From positions 33,037,501 through 33,101,500 of the forward strand of contig CM060989.1 in NCBI GenBank assembly GCA_030765065.1: a DNA stretch of 64,000 nt, given 5' to 3'. A program made the translations under genes and the position numbers. Shown here piece by piece: positions 47,111 through 57,949 of the stretch (positions within the stretch are counted from its first letter, which is position 1; each line of letters opens with the position of its first letter). A model generated the notes under the pieces. That model saw only the letters and a program-made list of their open reading frames with translations. It made no database searches and was not told the DNA's origin. Source of the stretch: Deroplatys truncata. Taxonomy: Eukaryota; Arthropoda; Insecta; Mantodea; Mantidae.

Positions 47111-47891
47111 TCTGATGACATGACTTTCTCTACTCTTGTACAAACTATTTTTACAAACGCTTATTCTCCATCTACTCCAAGTTAATCAGATAAACATTTG
47201 CAGAAACTATCTTATTGCTAATTTTCTTGTAAGGGGAATATGGTAGTATTTAAGCGATAGTTAAATGTTTTAAGAGCTGGTTGCTATGTGGAGCATTCCA
47301 TTTATATGTCCAAGACATGAAAAAAACTAATAACAAATTTCCATTTGATAAAAAGTATAATTATTGGAAGATTAAAACAAATAACAAGGAATATCTCTGA
47401 AATGGTTCACTCTACAAAAAAAATCTATATGGCAAAAATTGTGTTTTAAGATATCTACATTTTTTGTGTAGAAAAATGTCTATCTCTTACGGTTTACCAG
47501 TTATGGAACATCCATTCAGAAAAAAGAGTACTTTTTGGGACACTCCCAGAAAATTCAAGATATACATTTTATTCGTCATGAAAATATCTTAAACATATTA
47601 TATTTTAATTAAAATTGTTAGAGCCGTTTTTGAGAAAATGAAAACTTTTTAAAAATGTTCCATGTAAAGGGTAGTCTGTGTTGGGGTAAAGATGCTGAAC
47701 GTAAGTACCAAGTTTGGTATTTATCCGATTTCGTTTATGCTGTTCACAGCCAACACACATAGGTATTTTTCTAAAAATCCTTTATTTGGAGCTAGTGCAG
47801 CTCAACACATGTATTTCCGGTGAAATTTCGGTATCGAATTTTTGAGTGCAATGCAATACTTCCCCTACTTACTATACGTAAAAGAGAAAGT
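47111..47891 (-). repeat. R-element copy, minus orientation
   Basis: From TCTGATGACATGACTTTCTC (a 12-bp deletion in the end module) to CGTAAAAGAGAAAGT. Flanks are AAAAGAA and AAAAA. Inserted into the open frame described at 46906-47105. Confidence 0.9.
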
Positions 47892-47938
47892 AAAAATATC
47901 AAAGTTCCATTTAGTAACCTCTTGTATATTAACCTCTA

Positions 47939-49225
47939 CGAGGGGCACTATTTATATTTTGAGCCTTGGCAACTCTGAATGTTGTAGGTGCCATCTGACG
48001 TTTCCAATGGAAAGTTTGACATTTTTGACCATAATCTACTTCAAACATTTTGTCAATAGAACGTCATTTGTTTTGTTTACACTAACTTGAAAATTATGTC
48101 AACAAAAACATGGAATTAACTCATGAAAATGTTCGTGCAATGATTTATTACGACTTTCGACGTGGATTATCAAGACAAGAGTGCATCGATCAACTAACTT
48201 CCACATTTGGCGACGAAGCTCCATCCTTTGCCACTGTGAAACGCTGGTATAAGGAATTTAATCGTGGCCGCCGTTCGCTCAATGATGAAGTTCGTGAAGG
48301 TCGTCCAAAATCAGTTGTTGTGCCAGAAAACATTGATGCTGTGCAAAAACTAATAATGAAAGATCGTCATGTGACATATTGTGAGATTGAGGCAACCCTA
48401 GGCATTAGTTTCACCAGCATATATAAAATATTGCATGATTATTTAGCCGTGAAAAGGGTTTGCTCTCGTTGGATAGCACATAATTTGACGCAATCTCAAA
48501 AAGATGTTCGTGTCGATTGGTGTACAAAATGCTCAAGAAATACAATGGCGGTGCCTCAAAAGACGCATATAAGATTGTAACAGGTGACGAATCATGGATC
48601 TATGTGTATGAGCCGGAACGTAAACATCAGTCGACTGTATGGGTGTTTCAAGATGAAGCAAATCCAACAAAAGTTGTTCGCACTGAAGCACTTCGAAGCA
48701 AATGGTCGCCTGCTTTTTCAGCAAAACTGGCCATGTGGCAACAGTGCCTTTAGAGGAACGTAAAACGGTCAATGTCGAATGGTACACAACCATTTGTTTG
48801 TCGGAAGTCTTCGGTGAAGTAAGGCAAACAAAAAGAACCGTAGGATCGTTCTTCATCAGGACAATGCGAGCGCACACACATCTCGTCTAACAACAGAGTA
48901 TTTGAAGGCTCAAAAGAAGGAATTGATGGGTAATCCGCCATACAGTCCGGATTTGGCACCCAATGACTTCTTTTTGTTCCCAAACATCAATAATAAATTG
49001 CATGGACAACGATTTTCGTTGGCAGAAGAAGCTGTTGATGCCTTCAAAAACCATGTTTTGGAGGTGTCTCAAGAAGACTGGAATAAATGTTTTGACAAAT
49101 GGCTCAAACGGATGCAAAAGTGTATTGATCATAAAGGATAATATTTTGAAAAAGAATAAAGCAGTTTTCAATCAGAAATTACTTTGTTTTAATTATTAGG
49201 CTCAAAATATAAATAGTGCCCCTCG
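47939..49225 (+). mobile_element. Mariner element, copy C (same family as A and B)
   Basis: 1287 bp with TA at 47937-47938 and 49226-49227 and the same perfect ends as copy A. It lies about 45 bp from an R element, in P450 intron 4. Confidence 0.94.
48110..49159 (+). pseudogene. Mariner transposase (DD34D), copy C, frameshifted
   Basis: The best start in the family here: MELTHENVRAMIYYDFRRGL at 48110, open for about 140 codons through the whole HTH region to VDWCTK. A frame change near 48525 leads to MLKKYNGGASKDAYKIVTGD (first Asp in TGDESWIY), a second near 48690 to MVACFFSKTGHVATVPLEER, and a third near 48840 before QDNASAHTS. LAPNDFFLFPNI (third Asp) follows. A TAA cuts the last codons (HKG-stop). 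Small indels rather than large deletions broke it. Confidence 0.92.
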
Positions 49226-49235
49226 TATAGTATAT

Positions 49236-49350
49236 AATCCACCGACCTGGGAAAAGCCACGAAAAAAACCTAAGGCCAGTGTAGTCGGTCCAAAAGGAAT
49301 TGAATCCAGGACCTCCCGAATGCGAGCCTCAGACGCTACCAGCTGAACCA
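49236..49350 (-). repeat. tRNA-derived SINE family D, minus strand
   Basis: On the minus strand: ATATGGTTCAGCTGGTAGCG (A box), CATTCGGGAGGTCCTGGATT with TTCAATTCC (B box), then TTTTGGACCGACTACACTGG. A relative lies on the minus strand at 56225-56340. Confidence 0.65.
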
Positions 49351-49714
49351 TATCACTTGGTAATGAAACATTTACATTATTTTCCGGTCCGTCAAGCACG
49401 GTAACCATTAGCCTAGAGAATGACCGTAGTAAAAAGTTGAACGCTCGATGACCGATTATTACCGCTTGAACCCTAGTAGCAAGATAAAATAGCACTGTTT
49501 ACTGTTGTGAAACATAATCCTTGAATTTAGTTTCTTTTATGTAAAGGATACGTAACAGTGGCACAACTTTGTAGTAAAGCAATTTGTCAAGTTTAATACT
49601 CTTACTTTCTTAAGCGATTTTAGGTTATGTATGACAGCTGTTAGAGCTACGTTTCTCCCTACCCATATTTTGCGGAAATAAATATTAATGCGTAAGTAAA
49701 ATACAGAATGTGTC
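49351..49714. other. Unassigned intronic stretch
   Basis: No recognised feature. Confidence 0.35.
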
Positions 49715-52114
49715 GAATTCGTATGACTTTCTCTACTCAGTCCTCAACAGATTGTTCTTACTAAACCTTATTCTTTTTTTCCACTTCTTCTTAATTAAGA
49801 TAAACTTTCATTGCATACCTGTACATTTCGTTGTTGGTATATTAAGAATACAGTAGGTTAAGGCGATGCAATTAAATCTTTAAAAAGAAGGTGGCTATTT
49901 GATGGCTTTGAAATTCCATTCGCTTCGGGTGAAAACGAAAAAAGAAAGGGGAAATAAAAATATCAAATTGCAGTTGAAAAAGGTATAAAATATTTGAAAA
50001 TTCAAATCAATAACAAAGAATATCTCGGAAATGTTTAACGCCACAAAAAATTATTTGGCATAAATTGTGAGCTTTAGGTACATGTTTTATGCACTGGATT
50101 TTGTCTATCTCTTACGGTTTACCAGTTATGCAAAAGTTATTCTGAATGAAGAGGACTTCAGAGGCTATTCCCAAAATATTCAATATATATAAATATATAT
50201 ATGGTAGTTAAATTATATTCGGACCCATTCGCGGCCTCTCTCTACTGCGCGAGATAGCCGGCAGTCGCCGGGGAAGTTATGTCGGCAGAGGCGGACTAAA
50301 ATCCTTACCTTATAATAAATGCTGGAAATGTTGATCTTCTGCTCTCATTACAGGCAGCTTATCTTGTGTAAATATATATATTTCGTTTGTAATCAAAGTG
50401 ATATTTTAATGCTATATTAATCAAAATTGTTAAGACCATCTTTGAGAAAGTCAAAATTTTCAAACATTTTCCATGTAAACGACAGTTGCGGTGGGGGATT
50501 TTCTTGAAATATGCGCGCATACACACACATAGAAACCTTTTTAAAAATAATTTTCTTTTGAATTCAGAGGACCTCAAAGCATGTATTATCGGCGAAACCT
50601 TGATATGAATTTTTACTTTCTCTACTACGTATAGTAAGTAGGGGAAGTATTGCATTCCACCCAAAAATTCGATACCGAGATTTCACCGGAAATACATGTT
50701 CTGAGACCTCCTGAATCCAAAAAAAGGATTTTTGGAAACATGTCCGTGTGTGTGTCTGTGTTGTGTGTGTGTGTGTGTGTGTGTGTCTGTGAACAGCATA
50801 ACTCAAAAACGAACAATTGGATAAGCACCAAACTTGGTATTTAGGTTAAGTATCTTTCAGAGATGTGACCCGAAGGTTTTCAAGAAAATCCCCCCACCCC
50901 AGACTACCCTTTACATGGAAGATTTTTCGAAAATTTTAATTTTCTCAAAAATGGCTCTAAAGATTTTGATGAAAATATATGTTTAAGATATTCTCATGAG
51001 AAATGAAATGTATATCTCGAATTTTCTGGGAATGTATTCTTCATTGTGAACGACTTTTGCATAACTGGTAAACCATAAGAGATAGACAAAATTTTACTAC
51101 ACAAAAAATGTAGATCGCGTTAAAATACACAACTTATGTCATATACATTTCTTTTGTTGAGTGAACCGTTTTCGAGATATTGCTTGTTATTTCCTTAAAT
51201 TTTCCAATACTTATACTTTTTCTCAAATGCGTTATTCATTTTTTTTATGTCCTGGACATGCAAAGAGAATGGAATGCGCCACATAGCAACCAGCGTTAAA
51301 ATATTTGACTATCGCTTAAAAGCTACCATATTCCCCTTGCATCTACAAGAAAATTAGCAATAAGGTTGACATCTCGATATCTCGATTAACATGAAGCATA
51401 TGGAGAATAGGCGTTTGTAAAATTAGATTGTACAAGAGTAGGGAAAGTCATGCGAGTGTAACACATCAGATTTTTTTGTGGAATGTAATACCTTCTCTAC
51501 CGGTTCGGGGTGGTGAAATTAAAATGACTAAAGATTCAAATTAATAACAACGGATATCTCGGAGATAGCTGATGTCACAAAAAATTCTTTGAAATAAATT
51601 ATGTTTCTTAAAAAATATCAATATTTTTTTGTGTAGTACGTTTTTTTTTCTATCTCTGATGGTTTACCAGTTGTACAAAATTCCTTCCGAATGAAGGGGG
51701 CTTAGTAGGCTATTCCCAAAAATTCGAGATATACATTTTATTTTTAATATAATGCCTTAAACATATAGTGTTTTAATAAAAAGCGTTAGAGCATTTTTTA
51801 GAAAATCAAGATTTTCGCAACATCTTCCAAATAACAGACAGTTTTGCGTAGCGGGATTTTCTTGAAAATATTTGTGTGCATCTTTGGAATATATTGAACC
51901 TAAATACCAAGTTTGCTGTTTGTCAGACATTTCGATTTTGGGTTATCCTGCTCTCTCTCATGCACACACACACACACACACATACATACACGGATATTTT
52001 TATAAAAAATTCCGTTTTGGGGTTCAAGTAGCCTCAAAATATGTATTTCCCGTGAAATCTCGGCACCGATTTTTTTGAATGTGATACTTTCCCTACTTAG
52101 GTGGTAGAAAAAGT
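49715..52114. repeat. Three R-element copies: diverged minus, complete plus, diverged minus
   Basis: 49715-50610 is an old minus copy (TATGACTTTCTCTACTCAGT near its start), interrupted around 50190-50370 by unrelated sequence with ATATAT runs. 50615-51470 is a complete plus copy with a (GT)n of about 14 units broken by TGTTG. 51480-52114 is an old minus copy ending GGTGGTAGAAAAAGT, with a (CA)9 at about 51963-51980. Confidence 0.82.
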
Positions 52115-52119
52115 TTGTC

Positions 52120-52720
52120 AATTGTTTGGCTGCTAATACTCAGTACACTGGAGTTATTCTATTTACCTTGTTGTAGCATAATGAGAGATCCGCAGCTGTT
52201 AAATGTTGACACTTCTGGAGATGAGTCACATTCATTACTGAATTTTCTTCTCTACAAACTGCAAATGGGCAGTCAAATAATCATGTTCTGTATGTAATAG
52301 GAAGAGTGCAACAGGTGCTAATCGTGGACATTCTGGAATGAATGTTGTTTTGTTCAATAGTCTTTGCTTGTTTATTAAACTCCCTTGAATTTGTGGGATG
52401 ATTTTCTGAGTTATTAGTTTTTATGAGTGAAACGACAAAGGTGGGTTCTAATATTATGGATCATTGTGCCTTTTTTGCTAAGGCATCTGCCTTTTCATTA
52501 TCAAGAATTCCTCAGCGTGAAGGAATCCATTAGAAACTATCAATCTATGAAGAGATTTTAAGTGTTTAATACGTCACCAATTATTTTTGTTGTGTATACA
52601 CTTGTATAAGTGGTTTGTAAAGAGCATTTTGAACCCCTAAATTGATTGCTTTATTCAAGACATTAATATTGTAGAATTATTGCTCCAATACGGTATAAAT
52701 TTCCTCAAGTTCACTTCAAA
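52120..52720 (-). pseudogene. LINE 3' fragment: RNase H and zinc-knuckle remnants, minus strand
   Basis: In the minus-strand frames: ALYKPLIQVYTTKIIGDVLN (near 52640), then WIPSR-stop-GILDNEKADALAKK (52530-52470), the RNase H pattern 'WIPSHxGIxGNExADxLAK', and finally CPFAVCREENSVMNVTHLQK followed by C (near 52260-52190), a C-C-H-C end motif. Several stops. A 5'-truncated non-LTR element, inserted opposite to the P450. Confidence 0.7.
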
Positions 52721-52789
52721 ATGGGTTGAGTTTGGGTGATGATTTGTGTTTAAGGGCGCTCAACTGCTTGGTCATTAGCACCCTTTTAA

Positions 52790-52935
52790 AACAGATCATG
52801 GAAAAGGCCAGAGATAAATATCAGTACAAAATATCATGGCAAAGGCCAAAGATAAACATGAATATAAGAATTATAGCAAAAGCCAGAAATAAAGATCAAT
52901 ATAAAAGACATAGGAAAAGTTAGAAATAAATATAA
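52790..52935 (+). repeat. Minisatellite, unit about 37 bp, 3.5 copies
   Basis: Successive units start near 52803, 52841, 52878 and 52915 with AAAGGCCAGAGATAAATATC, AAAGGCCAAAGATAAACATG, AAAAGCCAGAAATAAAGATC and AAAAGTTAGAAATAAATATA. Units differ by 15-25%. Confidence 0.85.
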
Positions 52936-52983
52936 ATATATAAAACTAAAAGAAGAAGTATGAAACGCCTGAATTCTACATAA

Positions 52984-53164
52984 CTAAATCTGCATTTGGA
53001 AATATACCTTTGACACAAAATTAAAAATCCTATCAACCGCTTGCTTATCATCCGCTAAGTCCTCCGGCAGTTGCAGAGTGTCCCGAAGATGTGGTAGAGC
53101 AGTATACTCTAACAATACGTGACGGAACGACAGACTTTCGTTAGAAAGCAGCAGCAGGGTCGCC
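52984..53164 (-). CDS. Possible terminal exon of an unknown minus-strand gene
   Basis: On the minus strand the sequence ATTTATATTTTTAAG (ending about 53165) looks like a splice acceptor, followed by about 60 open codons: RATLLLLSNESLSFRHVLLE, YTALPHLRDTLQLPEDLADD, and FNFVSKVYFQMQI-stop at 52984. The hydrophobic-helical pattern is more protein-like than the surrounding frames. I cannot name a family. If real, it is a gene or pseudogene nested in P450 intron 4 in the opposite direction. Confidence 0.35.
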
Positions 53165-53497
53165 CTTAAAAATATAAATGTGCGTAAAATTGCAGTGGCC
53201 AATACGCAACCGAGCCAAAATCCCTCCTCACGACGAGATACGCGAGAGGAAGTTACCCAGTTTATCGGAATTGTGCTTCACTACTCTAAGCTTATTTCCG
53301 CGGAGTGTGGACCAAGAGATATACAAGAACAAAATAATGTGCTGTGTATTTCAGCAACTGTTGTAAAATGATAATTTTTCCATTACTGGTTGACGTATTC
53401 AAATTATTCAATATTCAATGAGACAACAGGTTTGAATAATTTGTTTTCGCTTGTTGCGTTTGAATTTGTATTGGTATGATTTTAAAATGTGTTACAG

Positions 53498-53968
53498 GTG
53501 ATAAAGGAGTCCTTACGTCTGTTCCCACCGTTGCCACTACAGTTCTGGATTGTGGAGCGAGACACAGAAATCAGTAATTATACACTTCCATCAGGCAGCG
53601 TTGCAGTCGTGTTCAGTTACGCTACACACCGCAACTGGCGTATATTTCCGGATCCCGCGGCCTTCAAACCAGAGAGATTCTTCTCCCAGGATGACCCATC
53701 ACTGGATACTCGATACTTAGCGTTTGGTGCTGGACGAGGTTCATGTCTGGCGGCGAAGTTCTCCTTGTGGGAGATGAAGACGATTATCAGCACTTTGCTG
53801 AGGAGGTACCAGGTATCATGGGCGGAAGGTGGAGGTCTGCAAGAGATCCAGCGCTCGCTACAGGTAGGATCTCTTTTGAGACCTGCCTCCGGGTTCAACT
53901 TGAGGTTCTCGCCCAGGCCTGCCAAAGTCATCCCGTCCATATTTAGGAACGGAACTGTAGGAATCTAG
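53498..53968 (+). CDS. P450 exon 5: K-helix, heme-binding loop, C-terminus
   Basis: The acceptor GTTACAG ends at 53497; 156 residues (352-507) then TAG at 53966-53968. It begins with VIKESLRLFPPLP, giving the ExxR pair E355/R358, then HRNWRIFPDPAAFKPERF (PERF motif at 409-412). The heme loop is F427-G-A-G-R-G-S-C434-L-A: the Cys ligand, F427 and G430 are present, but the usual Arg two before Cys is Gly432 (Arg sits one place earlier), and the Gly two after Cys is Ala436. WEMKTIISTLLRRY is the L-helix. The C-terminal tail is of normal length. Confidence 0.9.
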   Translation: MIKESLRLFPPLPLQFWIVERDTEISNYTLPSGSVAVVFSYATHRNWRIFPDPAAFKPERFFSQDDPSLDTRYLAFGAGRGSCLAAKFSLWEMKTIISTLLRRYQVSWAEGGGLQEIQRSLQVGSLLRPASGFNLRFSPRPAKVIPSIFRNGTVGI

Positions 53969-53974
53969 TGGGTG

Positions 53975-56224
53975 TATGTTCAGTGAACAATCGTTTATGT
54001 GCCAGCCTATTCGGCATTGCTAGCACAAAGTGTTTGTACAGATGTGACGGGACACTAAACCACTATAGTGCAGTCTTTGCTGTTTCGTGCACGCGAACGT
54101 TGAGACTCTTAACAGAATCCTCCATAACTTTTATCTTCATCATCACAGGTGTGTGCCAATTCGTGAGTGATATTTCGTTTCCATTTTATTGCGGAAATCC
54201 TTGGAGATGCCTGACATGAACAGAAACGATGAATATTTTGATGTGAAATCCACACTACGGAATCTATATTATCGGCACAGGAAGCAAAAACTCCACAATT
54301 ATCGTCAAATCTTCAGTTATAACGGTTTTCAGATTTATTCAGCCTTTACCGCCAGTCATTTTGAGGGGACAAGGTAGTCTGAACACATGGAAATTATACC
54401 TTAAGAGTGTTAAATTACCACTGCTCTTAAAATTCTCAATGGCTTTTCCTGAAAGCTTTATGAATTATTCTATAAATCATGACAATTATTTCAAATGGCT
54501 GTTTGCGTTGATAGCTTATGTAGTTGCGTCCGTAAAAATCGTTTCATTCAGCAGAAAAATAATAAAATGTTCTCTTAAAACATGTGAACTCGTGTACCTT
54601 TTTCTCTAATACTACTTGCAATACAGAATCACACTTTTGCACACTTGTTAGTATAATTAGCTATCTTCTGAACCTCAATTATTTATGTGTATCAGTTCAC
54701 TAGAAATTGAAAAAAAATTATTTGCAAGGTCAAAGAAGTAAAAATGTGGAAAATTTGCAATGTTGTTGCTTTCTTAATATCACTAATATACATTATAAAA
54801 TTATGATTGTGGTTCAGAAAGTTTAACTTGTGTTGTATACATGTAAAAATTTCAGCTCTCTACCTCTCATACTTTCTGAGAAAAAGGTACATAAGTATCC
54901 AAAAATTTTACTTTCAGAAAACTGAATTTAAAGTTTGAACATTAAAATTCTGACATACTTAAGTTTGTTCCAGGGTCATAATCATCTGCGCCTTCATTCC
55001 TGGATTGCTTCAGCTTTTCTGATTGCCTTCTCTTGGTCCTGACCTCTTTTGTTAATTGCTGAACTTGTTGTTGAAAGATACAAAATGTTCTAAAAAGGGG
55101 CGTTGCATGACAGCTTTAAAGGAATGCAGACTAGACCTCTTAAACCTCAAAAAGTATATATTTTTCTGAAACTGGAAATAATAGAGATTTTATTAGTGCC
55201 TAAAACAAAAAATGTGATTTTTGACCATTGCAGAGTACCTTGTCCCCTAAAATGAATTATGTCATTATTAGTTCAGTTTGTCTCAAAGTGCGAAATTGAA
55301 CCTCGGACTGCATGCGTTTCCGACTTCGACAGGTTGATTACTGCGGCAACTGTTTCACACTAGGACATTTTGTGCGTTCTTTGCACGCAGATGGAAGCGA
55401 CTACCGATCACAGAATGTACACGGTTGAGTGCTAAGCCAGACACTCCACGCTACAAAAACCGTCCAATAGTTTGTGTTACCTATCAGCATACATGCTGAG
55501 ATTGCGAGTTTACGAGACGCAAGCGAAAGAAGTTCCAAATGTAAATACTGGAAAGGTATGATACAAGTCCCATTCATTTTTTGTTAGTCTTCTTCCAGTG
55601 GCATTGGTGATAAACTCGCATCTAAGTATTGACGTCATGCGAGACAACATATGGCTGCAGCGGCCGAATAAATCTGATGACCCCGTGTAACTGTTATATT
55701 AGCGGAAGGGATAGTAACAGTGTTTTTGCCTATGGATTAATTTACAGAAAAAGACTTCAGTGGTGCCAATCAGGGAGAGAAAAATTAAGTAGTATTAACG
55801 TAGTTATGTTGATGTGGTTTAGGTGTTAGAAGTAGAGCCTGTAGCAACTGGAGCACAGTAACTCACGTAGGCTAAGTGGGCCCTTTGTGTTCCCAGCATG
55901 AATTATGTAAGGAAAGGATGAAGGGGATACCAGATCCGAACGACGATATGCGCTAGCAAGGACGGGATCCCTAGCGATTCCAACATCACACCAATCCTGA
56001 CGCTAGGCTAGCCCTGACTTAGCCACCCGCAACTTGGGGGATCCCGGCTGTAGACGAAACACTCCTAGGAAGGAAGGGAACCCCTTAAGTACCGACAAGT
56101 GCATGGAAAAATCCTTCCAGAGCACAAATTGCACCCTCCTGCCGGAACACACCTAGTCCTACAACCCTGAAAAGAAATGATGTACAGGAAATTCATGATA
56201 GAAGTGGAACCATACCAGAATTCG
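53975..56224. other. Downstream of the P450: 3' flank and unassigned intergenic DNA
   Basis: Probable 3' untranslated region to about 54.6 kb, then AT-rich sequence with no recognised gene. 55830-56220 has higher GC and SINE-like flavour but no A or B box I could place. Confidence 0.4.
54561..54566 (+). promoter_or_regulatory. Possible poly(A) signal AATAAA for the P450 transcript
   Basis: First clear AATAAA after the P450 stop codon, about 590 bp downstream in AT-rich sequence. Such hexamers arise by chance in AT-rich DNA, so this is only a candidate. Confidence 0.3.
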
Positions 56225-56340
56225 CCTACAACCCTGTAAACCACGAAAAAAACATGGTCAGAGTGGCCGACCCAACGTGAATCTAACTCCGGACCTCCAG
56301 AATGCGAGCCTCATAGGTTACCGCGTAGTAATATCTCTCG
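56225..56340 (-). repeat. SINE family D, minus strand, old
   Basis: Shares ACCACGAAAAAAAC, GACCTCC and GAATGCGAGCCTCA with 49236-49350. Confidence 0.55.
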
Positions 56341-56805
56341 GCGATGACGTGGATGATGTGCATTTCGAGAAAAGGAAATTCCAGAAGATTTTTCTCACAG
56401 AAATTTGAAATTGATGGTAGTTATAACCGCATCTATTGATGGTATTTAATGAAAGTAGCTTCAAAACAACTCAGTAGTTTAGTAGCCTGTTTTGCTTTTT
56501 GGCTGACGACGCTAAAAATTACTGGCGCCTTCCAAACGAACTAAGTTTTAGACATAATTTTGGTCTATAAGAACAAGCACAGAAATAACCTTCAACAACA
56601 GATATTTCCCTTAAGAATAAGAATTAAACACTAGCCCGGTATATATTTGCGCCTTTGAAATTTTGGAGATGTATGCTAAGATTTTGCTAAAGGCCATTTT
56701 AGTTGCTTATTACTGTAATGTCCTGAACTGTCATTAGAGTTCAGTCAAGACATTTACATCTGCATATGCATTAGAGTGCCCCAGCAACCGCTTCAGTATA
56801 TGTTA
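56341..56805. other. Unassigned stretch
   Basis: No recognised feature. Confidence 0.35.
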
Positions 56806-57740
56806 ACGAGGGCCATCCAGAAAGAAATTTACATTTATGTAGGATCAACAAATGCTTGTATTATTTGACATTCAGAGGATACTTCACAAATATATTATAG
56901 TATTTTTCAACGTAATCGCCGTCGAGATCGATACATTTCTGTAATCAGGGCACCAGCTTTTATATGCCAGTCGTAGACCGCTGCCACCAGCTCTTTCAGC
57001 CACTTCTTCAGAGCTTCCTCGACCTCCTGATCGTTGGAAAAACGTTTCCGACTCAAAAACTCCTTCAGTTTAGTGAAAAGGTGATAGTCTGAAGGCGCCA
57101 AGTCGGCTGAATAGGGGAAGGGGTGATGAGAATATCCCATCCAAACGTTATCAACAGCTTCTGTGAAACTTGCGCGGTGTGGGGCTTTGCGTTGTCATGC
57201 AGGAGGCTGACTCTCCGTGTTCTGCGAATCTGAATGGCTCTTCAAAGTTTTTTCAGGGTATCGCAGTAAACCTCTGCATTAATGGTAGTCCCTTTAGGCT
57301 AATATCCACCAAAATTACCTCCTTGTGGTGAAAAAAACAGATGCCATGGCTTTTCCGGCTGAAGGGGTCGTCATGAAATATTTGCTGGCTGGGGAACATG
57401 AATAACGCCACTGAAGTGATTGTCTTTTGGATTCGGGGATGTAGTGACACACCCGCGTCTCAACCCCTGTCACGATTGAGTCCAGCAAAGCCTATCCCCC
57501 CTGTGCAAAAGGATCTAAAAATTCACGTGCGGACGTCACGGACGGGAGGTGGCGGTAGCGCGCGACGACCTCTCCATCGGAAGAATTTACTGTGACTGAA
57601 AAAACATGCCCGACAAACACGCGGGACAAAGAAACTGACTGATAGGATCCATCTTACACGCCAGGTACACCAACTTCGAAACAACAAATTTTTCCCGGCA
57701 TCAGGAGCCCTTGTAACCTTACTTTCTGGGTGGCCCTCGT
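56806..57740 (-). mobile_element. Mariner-like element, about 935 bp, internally deleted, minus strand
   Basis: The ends ACGAGGGCCATCCAGAAAGA (left) and ACGAGGGCCACCCAGAAAGT (right complement) are inverted repeats. The minus strand carries the catalytic C-terminal half: HDNAKPHTAQVSQKL (second Asp, near 57190), then PYSADLAPSDYHLFTKLKEF (third Asp) to the end at 56907. The HTH half is missing. One frame break lies between the two Asp blocks. Confidence 0.82.
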
Positions 57741-57949
57741 ATACAGACAGCTTATAATCACCTTGTCCCTTGAGACAGCTCAGTGATAGTCACGTTCACT
57801 GCAGCTATATATGTGACAGCCAATCACCGTCGACACCTCCCAATACCCGTTCGACCCCTCCGCCTATAAGCTCCAGCATAACACAACACCTAACACTTCC
57901 ATTGTTGAAGGATTTCTTTATACCTTTGGCACGTAGTAGTATGTATATG

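Larger units (their letters stand above)
17082..53968 (+). other. Cytochrome P450 gene, clan 4-like, five coding exons (whole gene span)
   Basis: Five coding exons joined at GT-AG borders give 178+292+316+267+471 = 1524 nt, that is 507 residues plus TAG. All phases agree: exon 1 leaves one base, exon 2 two, exons 3 and 4 end on codon borders. Known for the family: an ER-bound heme-thiolate monooxygenase taking electrons from P450 reductase; insect clan 4 members oxidise fatty acids, hydrocarbons, hormones or xenobiotics. The substrate cannot be told here. Introns are 17260-23898, 24191-26489, 26806-42420 and 42688-53497, all loaded with transposons. The frame has no stop or shift, which argues for a working gene, yet several signature residues differ. 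Divergent function or recent loss of constraint are both possible. No promoter was recognised. Confidence 0.85.

Noticed and set aside
50625..50831. Recurring small proteins such as ...CISGEISVSNFW... and ...KHVFPVKSRYRIFGWN... on both strands
   Set aside because: They recur at every R-element copy because they are translations of the same repeat in different frames. Length varies with the GT tract, they lack a constant start, and stops differ between copies.
53180..53371. An extra P450 exon just before exon 5
   Set aside because: The frames contain no P450 motifs, and exon 4 joins exon 5 directly in phase and in family alignment (YLDQ to VIKESLR).
57398..57595. Plus-strand protein with proline-rich segment
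   Set aside because: It is antisense to the mariner-like element at 56806-57740 and has no independent support.
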